From Gonatopus flavifemur (lineage: Eukaryota; Arthropoda; Insecta; Hymenoptera; Dryinidae), in contig JAFFJZ010000001.1 of NCBI GenBank assembly GCA_018340375.1, positions 64,162,001-64,226,000 of the forward strand: 64,000 nucleotides of DNA, given 5' to 3'. Shown piece after piece: positions 57,781 to 64,000 of this stretch. A program made the position numbers and the translations under genes. The number at the start of each line of letters is the position of its first letter. The stretch's first letter is position 1. The notes below the pieces were generated by a model. It searched no databases and was not told the origin of the DNA. It was given only the letters and a program-made list of their open reading frames with translations.

Positions 57781-58477
57781 GGGGTAATTACACCACAGTG
57801 GAATTTTAAAAAAATCAAAAAATTTGTTTTTGGCTTAAAGTACTCTTTGAGGACCCGAAAATGATATACCGTAAACTACAAACATAGGTCCGACTAAACA
57901 CGTACGACTCAACTGTTACAAAAACTTTAAACGCGTTTATTTCAAAACAGTATATTGAAAGTCGATGGGAGCTCTAGCTCCGCCAATTTGCAATCAATCA
58001 CCTCGGGGTTTTTTTTGTTATATTCCTGATATGATTATCTAGTAAAATACGTACGGGTTTTTCGAAATATTGATATTTGCGTTTTTTATTCAACATTAAG
58101 TAACGAAATTTAGGGTGAAAATTCTACTTCTTTCTTCAAACCGATCTCATTTCGTGGAGAATGCACATTTTTCAAAACGGATACGTATTTCACTAGCTTT
58201 TGGATTACAGAAAATAATTATTTTTGGTTCTGTGTTCTACGTCAATTCTGGACTGAGTTATTTATCCCACCGCACGACCATGAATTTTCACAGTGCTCCA
58301 GTCATTCACCTGTCAAGTCGCCATTTTTCACAATAAAATTCCACAAAAAAATTATTTTGTACTTTAATAATAGCGGAACACCTTCCTGTAGTTCAATTTG
58401 AATAGGAACTTTCTAATTTTCGAAAAAAAAAATCTGAAAAAGCGTTATTTTTGGAGAGGTCACTGTGGTGTTACCCC
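57781..58477. mobile_element. piggyBac-type MITE (697 bp), TTAA flanks
   Basis: Flanked by TTAA on both sides (57777-57780 and 58478-58481). Left end GGGGTAATTACACCACAGTG; inverted right end GGGGTAACACCACAGTGACC. No transposase frame (73-codon ORF inside is not meaningful). It lies 457 bp from the larger piggyBac-like element but has different termini. Confidence 0.82.
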
Positions 58478-58481
58478 TTAA

Positions 58482-59323
58482 GATGGTGTCTCTGTACCAA
58501 GTCTACAGCCTTTTGGATTTTGTTCCCCGCGCAATAATTTTAAGAATAAGAGGTGTATGACATAAGTCCATGGAAGTGACAAAAAAACTGATCACACACT
58601 TTGATATGACAATTCATATAAAAATATGTATGACAATAGATGTCCTATTCTACTTTTCGATGAGTTATTCATCGTAGTTGATATGGGCTCACTTTAAAAG
58701 TGAATATTATAAACAAATAAAGAGTTCTGATTTTTTGTTTTTGTGGAAACGAGGTGATCACACCCATGGAAGTGACATTTTTGATGCTTTAAAGCTTAAT
58801 ACAAAATTCACTGTGTGGTTTATTTACATAAATTTAGCGTGAGAGAATAGTATTTCTTCTACTATTTACTCAAAAAAAATCACCAATCCAGTAATTAGGG
58901 ACTACAGATTAGAAAAATGGTGTTCACACTGATTTTTGTCGAAAATGAGAATTACCCATATATTCCATATCATTTATATATGAGCAGGGCAACCGAAAAC
59001 ATGCAACAGCATATATTTTATTCTGCATCTGACGGACAAATAGCTTTGATATTTATCCATTTCAGATCAAAATGACCCTTTTAAGCCACATTTGTCAAAG
59101 CATATTTTTGCATATTTTATACTTTAGGGCATATTTTAGCATATTTTATAGATGCGTGCATATTTTGGTATATTTTGTGAAAAAGTGCATATTTCAGCAT
59201 ATTTGTATTTTTGTCAATGGAAATATATTTCACGGAGCATATTATTCACATTTCCAATCAACTTTATCTCGAGTAGAACATTTTCACAAAATATTTTTTG
59301 TAATATAAGTTTATTTTATTACG
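58482..59323. other. Intronic AT-rich sequence
   Basis: CCATGGAAGTGACA words recur here and at about 57470-57530 on both sides of the 57781-58477 element, so that element may have inserted into an older repeat bearing this word. GCATATTTT words repeat at 59100-59200. No exon was seen. Confidence 0.35.
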
Positions 59324-59567
59324 TCCCAATAAACATTTTTATGGAAATCTTCCGGAAAACTCTAAAAGATATCTGGAAGAGATCTAAAAGATGTCTTACG
59401 CAACAAATTGACATATGTTTAAGATGCCTTCCTCCAAGATTTCTTTTAGATATCTTAAAGATATCTTTCTAAAAGATGTCTCAAACTTATCTAAATTTGT
59501 TGCGTAAGACATCTTTTAGATCTTTTTGAGATATCTTTTAGACTGATCCAAAAATGTTTACGGGGTA
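59324..59567. repeat. AGACATCTTTTAGAT foldback, copy 3, best preserved
   Basis: CCCAATAAACATTTTTATGG on the left and, inverted, CCCCGTAAACATTTTTGGAT on the right; GATGTCTTACGCAACAAATT is mirrored. 244 bp. Confidence 0.82.
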
Positions 59568-60943
59568 TATTTTTTGAATATTAATTCATTGATTCATTTA
59601 TTTATTTATTTATTCACTCATCTACTTATTCACAAGCTGGAATCACTGGTATATCAAAAATCCAAAACATATTGCTCTGAAAGATGATTCATTCACTTTG
59701 ATTTTGATATATTAAAATATGATTTTCAATCAACATCTCAATAAAAGATGAGTATTGAACTTTTCAAACACATACAAGTAATGCAAGATAGAAACCTGGT
59801 TTCCTAAATCAAGTCGTACTATGCATCAGATTCAAAGAGGAGCATTATCGACATTATTAACTAACACGCATAGTTATCATAGAAAGATAAATCAAAAGAG
59901 ACAAAACTTATGTGCTAATTGAGTTTGAGATCTTATGGGAACCTGAAAAAATTTAATTTCAATTCATTTTCGAATTACAAATGTTGGTCGAAGACAAATT
60001 TAAAATATGATGAGAAGCACTGTTATATTCACACATTTCCACCATTCTCATACAATCAGAAAACAGTGCGGTTAGGCTAACAATTTAAAGTACGGGTTGA
60101 GGTATACAGCTGTACTCGCGATACTTAGGTCGTTCTAAAACAATACAGGTTGCTATGATAGCCATCCGTTTGGCTGTGGTGGCTATACCGACATTCTCAC
60201 ACTATAGATAGCAAGCACGTGTGAGAAGTATAGCTATGAGAGCCATAATTTTTCTTTCAGTGTACCATACTTAATAAAATGTACCAGAAATATACTAGGA
60301 TTATAGTGTAATTAGAAGAAGATGTAGACATTTTCACTATTTCACTTCCTAAACCTGAAACAGGAAGGTTTGTGAAAGCAATTTTCACATGAAAATAAGG
60401 AACATTGAGAATACATAACCAAATTTTGCTATACGGTTTGTAAAATTCAACGTTCGAACGTCAAGTCTCTAACTTCCTTTGAATCACTCTGAAATTACTC
60501 CGAATCTCTTTGGAAAATGTCCCAAAATGCAGAGATTCAGAGAGCTTCTTTTACCAAAGAATCGAATTGATGAAAAATTTTGTTCCGATTTTTTCTCTCT
60601 CAAACAACACAGTAAATCGAAGATTTTTCATATTAAGGGCATAATTTCATTTTTAGAGTATAGTCAACTGGAATTATTTCGAGTATGTCAGCAAAATTCT
60701 TAAGATATTCAAAAATTATTCTTCTAAATATATTTTATCCATCAGTTTCCGTTTTTTAAAAGGTAGCTTGAAGAAGATTTTTCAAAAGTGTCGAACATAT
60801 TCCTTTTAAATGTTTTCCAGCAATCTTACTCAAAATGTCTTCCAGAAGATGGAAACCATCGTATAAGATCTCTTTCAGGACCTCCCAAAAGATCTGTTTT
60901 GAAATTTCAAAATTTCGCTTGTCTAAATCTTGACTTGTGAATG
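59568..60943. other. Intronic AT-rich sequence with decayed repeats
   Basis: At 60140-60257 mirrored GCTATGATAGCCAT/ATAGCTATGAGAGCC words end in TTTCTTTCAGTGTA, the CACTG terminus of the local MITE group. At 60840-60900 AAGATCT/AGATCTT words resemble the 59324 family. No exon was seen. Confidence 0.35.
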
Positions 60944-61195
60944 GAAAAAAATAATGTTCTAAATATTACTACATTTTGTACTTAAGTAACAGTATAAGTG
61001 AAATAGTGTGATTTTTACAATACAGTGTAGTAAAAATTCATGCTCAATGATTTGAAAAATCGTTCAATTTGGCGCAACATCACATCATAAAGCATGAATT
61101 TTCACCACACTGTGTTGTAAAAATTATATAATTTCACTTATACTGGTAATTTGGTACAAAATGCAGTCATATTTATTGAAAATCACATTTCCCCC
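60944..61195. repeat. ATTACTACATTTTGTAC foldback with inner palindrome
   Basis: AAATATTACTACATTTTGTAC-type left arm mirrors GTACAAAATGCAGTCATATTT on the right; AAGTGAAATAGTGTGATTTT mirrors AAAATTATATAATTTCACTT; AATTCATGC/GCATGAATT flank the loop. Related to the partial copy at 34085-34215. Confidence 0.75.
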
Positions 61196-61369
61196 CGTGT
61201 AAAAGACTTCAGCCAGGACGATGTTTTACGATACTGAACAATCGCATATTTTTGTGTCATTTGACGGAAGATATTCAAAATTTTGTTCAAAGGAGAAGTG
61301 AATTATTATAGATGATCTACCAATAAATCTTCTCAGATGATTCTTTTAAACTAATTTTTCATATGTTCT

Positions 61370-61500
61370 GCGTATACATTCCAAGAATGTAAATTTTCCA
61401 TATGGTACACTCACTCGAACCATATTTTGAATCATCCATATATTTACTCAATAGAATGTAAATTTTACAACTTTTTCTCCTAAATGTAAGAATATGTGTT
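61370..61500. repeat. Partial copy of the 31.8-kb CACTG foldback
   Basis: AATCATCCATATATTTACTC and TGTAAATTTTACAACTTTT match, in inverse orientation, the arm at about 31820-31870. One end only. Confidence 0.6.
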
Positions 61501-61805
61501 AAAAACCATAAAGTTTGAAATTTTCAGTTAAATTCATGACGAATTTCATACAGATGTGCTGGAAATTAATTTTCTATCCGGTGATCGGAATTTCCTGGTT
61601 GCGGCATACAAAATAACGACGATTATTTTTTACAGTGGAATATATCTACATATCTGGAAAGCATATGATTTCATGTTGAAACTATGAAAACTGGTTTTTA
61701 TGGCACATTTTTACTACAAAAGACAATTCTTTAAGAGCATATTTTTTTAGCATAAAAACCAATTTTTGGAGCATATTTTTGGTTGCCCTGTATATGAGGC
61801 ATATA

Positions 61806-62061
61806 CACGCAGAGTAAAGTTACCTAAACAATTACTACACTTTATAGTAAACTAAGGACAAAATCACATTTTGGGGTTATGTATTATATGTTGTCATCAA
61901 AATTACTATACTTTCTATCAATAAATCACAGATTTCCATCGCTGCTTACTAGAAAGTATAGTAATTTGAATGACAACATATAATACATAACCCCAAAATG
62001 TGATTTTGTCCCTATTTTACTATAAAGTGTAGTAATTTTTTAGGTAACTTTTCTCTGCGTG
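61806..62061. repeat. 256-bp foldback with CACGCAGAG ends and TA target
   Basis: CACGCAGAGTAAAGTTACCT mirrors AGGTAACTTTTCTCTGCGTG; arms of about 110 bp include CACATTTTGGGGTTATGTAT and its inverse. TA on both sides (61804-61805 and 62062-62063). Recent by arm identity. Confidence 0.9.
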
Positions 62062-62090
62062 TATAATTCATTCTCATTATGAGTCTCATT

Positions 62091-62393
62091 ATGAGAAAGA
62101 CCGTGTCTATTAATACTCAGAAAAATGATTGTCAATTTAGGGAAAACGAGGATTGCTGAAAAATATTCGTAGTAAGTCCACTAAAAATTCGTAGTCGATG
62201 AAATTATCAACAATTGATAGTTCCACTGTGGAAAATATCAATGAAACTATCAACTGTTAATATCTTGACTACGAATTTTTGGTAGACTCACTACGAATAT
62301 TTTTCAGCGATCCTCTTTTTCCCTAAATTGACGCAGTCAATTTCTTATGTTGATAAATTCTTTCTAAATATTAATAGACCCGGTCTTTCCGTG
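62091..62393. repeat. 300-bp foldback with GAAAGACCG(T/G)GTC ends
   Basis: GAAAGACCGTGTCTATTAAT mirrors ATTAATAGACCCGGTCTTTC; AACTATCAA(C/T)TG and ACTACGAATATTTTTCAGC words are mirrored. Starts only about 30 bp after the preceding foldback. Confidence 0.88.
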
Positions 62394-62746
62394 TAGGATC
62401 ATCATATGATGTTATTCAACCAACGGCGTAGGAGTGTTTTATGGAATTTTGCGTAGGCTCTAAAAATTGAAAAATAACCTTATTTCGTAATTGAATGAGA
62501 AGAGAGATATCAATGAATGTAGAAAATCTCAATTATGTATCCATTTGGAATTCATATAATTTTTATTCAATCGTACCACGGATGAATCATGAAAAAACAA
62601 CAGTAATGCTCACGATATAGTTGCTTTTGCAGTGAATGTTCACTAACAAAAGAACAATATCGGTTGCAAGAAATACGCCATTATGATTCACAACGCTTAA
62701 ATATTAGTATTGATTTTCGAACATTCACTCAACACACGAATATATT

Positions 62747-62764
62747 GCACACACACACACACAC
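62747..62764. repeat. CA microsatellite
   Basis: Nine CA units. Confidence 0.9.
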
Positions 62765-64000
62765 GTAGCGTGTAATAATTGAACGTCTATCGGTTTTGAT
62801 GAAAATATACTGCTTACTCACATAAAAAAATCATCGACGTTGAAAGATTTTATGGTTTATGTGCATCGTTTTGAACCGCTTATCGTGAAAATATTCAGGT
62901 TCTTCCAGGTGAATCCTAAATATACATGATTTTATCATCTCGCATAAGAATTTTCACAGCATTTCAAATCCATATTTTCTCAAACTTGCTGCCTATACGT
63001 TAAAAAATAATGCTGTTACAATTGATGTACGGTAAAAGATGTATGCAGTCATTGAACCGTCGGATATTCGAGTTCGAAGTCCATATTGAAATTCAACAGT
63101 ATTTTAATAATAAAATGAAAAAAAAGAATTCCCATTCGAGTATCTTCACGTTGATTTGAGTTACCATGAAACAAGTTGAGGAAGATCAGTAATTCGTTAT
63201 GTTCAAGCTTGGAGAAAGGAAAACAGTTGCAAGGCTCTCTGTTCGAACCGCTTACTTTTGCCTTTTTTTCGGGATTCTTAAACTCGTTTCTTTGCACGCG
63301 CGGGATGATCTATAAAAAAAATCATAAAATATTTGCCCAAGGATGAATAATGACTCAAAATGGTGTCCCTCTATTCTTGATTTTTTTCTTATTTTACTAT
63401 AAGGAATACAATTATCTTATAAACTCTCCTATATAACGCATATTCCAATGAAAAATATCTTTCATAAATCATCGTATAATGCAGTGCATACTTTTGAACA
63501 AACATCCGGCTAAAAATGTTCATCATAAACCACCATCGAGTAGTAGATTTAAAAAAATTATATATATCCAAATTGTAACTATTCATGTACCGTTAGAAAA
63601 TGGATGTTTCTTTTTTCCCCCATCTCTTCGTTTCAAACGATAGATGCATCGCGATTTGTACACTTACACCTTGGAAGTTGCATACATTCGTGAGATGATT
63701 TAACGAACAATGATAATGCGAATAGGAGAACAAAAAAATTGAAAGAAAAACAAATAGCATAGATCAAAGATCGTGGGTTGGTCCGTATACAGCGTTTCAT
63801 CGATGAGGTGTGGTGACCTACTGACCTACTTTTAATCTACATATATACGACGAGACCTTCAGCTTCACCTAATTCCTTGCGGCCTTAAAAAATGCAAACT
63901 TTCAATATCGAGATTTGGATGAAACATTTTATTTCCCCCATAAAAAATCTACGTGAAAGAAATCGATGGAAATGTTTTTAATGATCCTCACTTCACGTTC
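62765..64000. other. Right-edge AT-rich sequence, presumed RanBPM intron
   Basis: No exon with convincing splice sites or RanBP9-like translation was found. A minus-strand frame at 63049-63297 lacks an ATG and recognisable content. Confidence 0.35.

Noticed and set aside
63049..63297. RanBPM or other exon near the right edge
   Set aside because: No ATG, wrong strand for RanBPM, and no SPRY, LisH or CTLH-like sequence.

Overview
This is about 64 kb of an AT-rich, intron-bearing animal nuclear genome, almost certainly an insect. I lean towards a hymenopteran-type genome: a SKA1 homologue, a ZAD zinc-finger protein, HEXIM, RanBPM and aftiphilin occur together with many TA- and TTAA-flanked miniature transposons. 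The species call is inference only. There are no prokaryotic, organellar or viral gene blocks.

Gene-rich left part (1-10 kb): the first two exons of an aftiphilin-like gene (minus, runs off the left edge), a ZAD-C2H2 zinc-finger gene with about 17 fingers (minus), a complete four-exon SKA1 gene (minus), and a complete three-exon mitochondrial ribosomal protein L11 gene (plus). The last two are head to head over about 600 bp. The exon joins were worked out by hand and keep frame.

Region 10-19.5 kb has no recognisable conserved gene. It holds an old foldback element, a lone 107-codon ORF, poly-T tracts, a 221-bp direct duplication and two GC-rich minisatellites (27 bp and 34 bp periods) that share a core. 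It also holds a minus-strand array of six diverged blocks that each look like an exon end, a short intron and an acceptor.

Region 20.6-24.6 kb has two small minus-strand genes of unknown function. One is a four-exon gene for a 142-aa protein with a 27-nt microexon, reconstructed here from short exons. The other is a single-exon 129-aa gene with a clear TATA box.

Region 25-44 kb is a transposon graveyard. Long-armed foldback (MITE-like) elements are inserted beside and inside each other. Several families share CACTG-type ends and TA targets, others share an AGCACA-type terminus, and one looks hAT-like.

Region 45-46.3 kb is the HEXIM gene (minus), the 7SK-snRNA-dependent inhibitor of P-TEFb. 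At 52.4 kb lies the first coding exon of RanBPM/RanBP9-10 (plus). No second RanBPM exon was found, so the right 11.4 kb probably lies inside its first intron. That stretch contains a decayed piggyBac-like element with a recognisable transposase C-terminal cysteine-rich domain, a second TTAA-flanked element, a nearly perfect 215-bp palindrome and several foldbacks. The protein-coding genes are unrelated housekeeping and regulatory loci, not a pathway cluster; the unusual content is the repeat architecture and the undescribed small loci.
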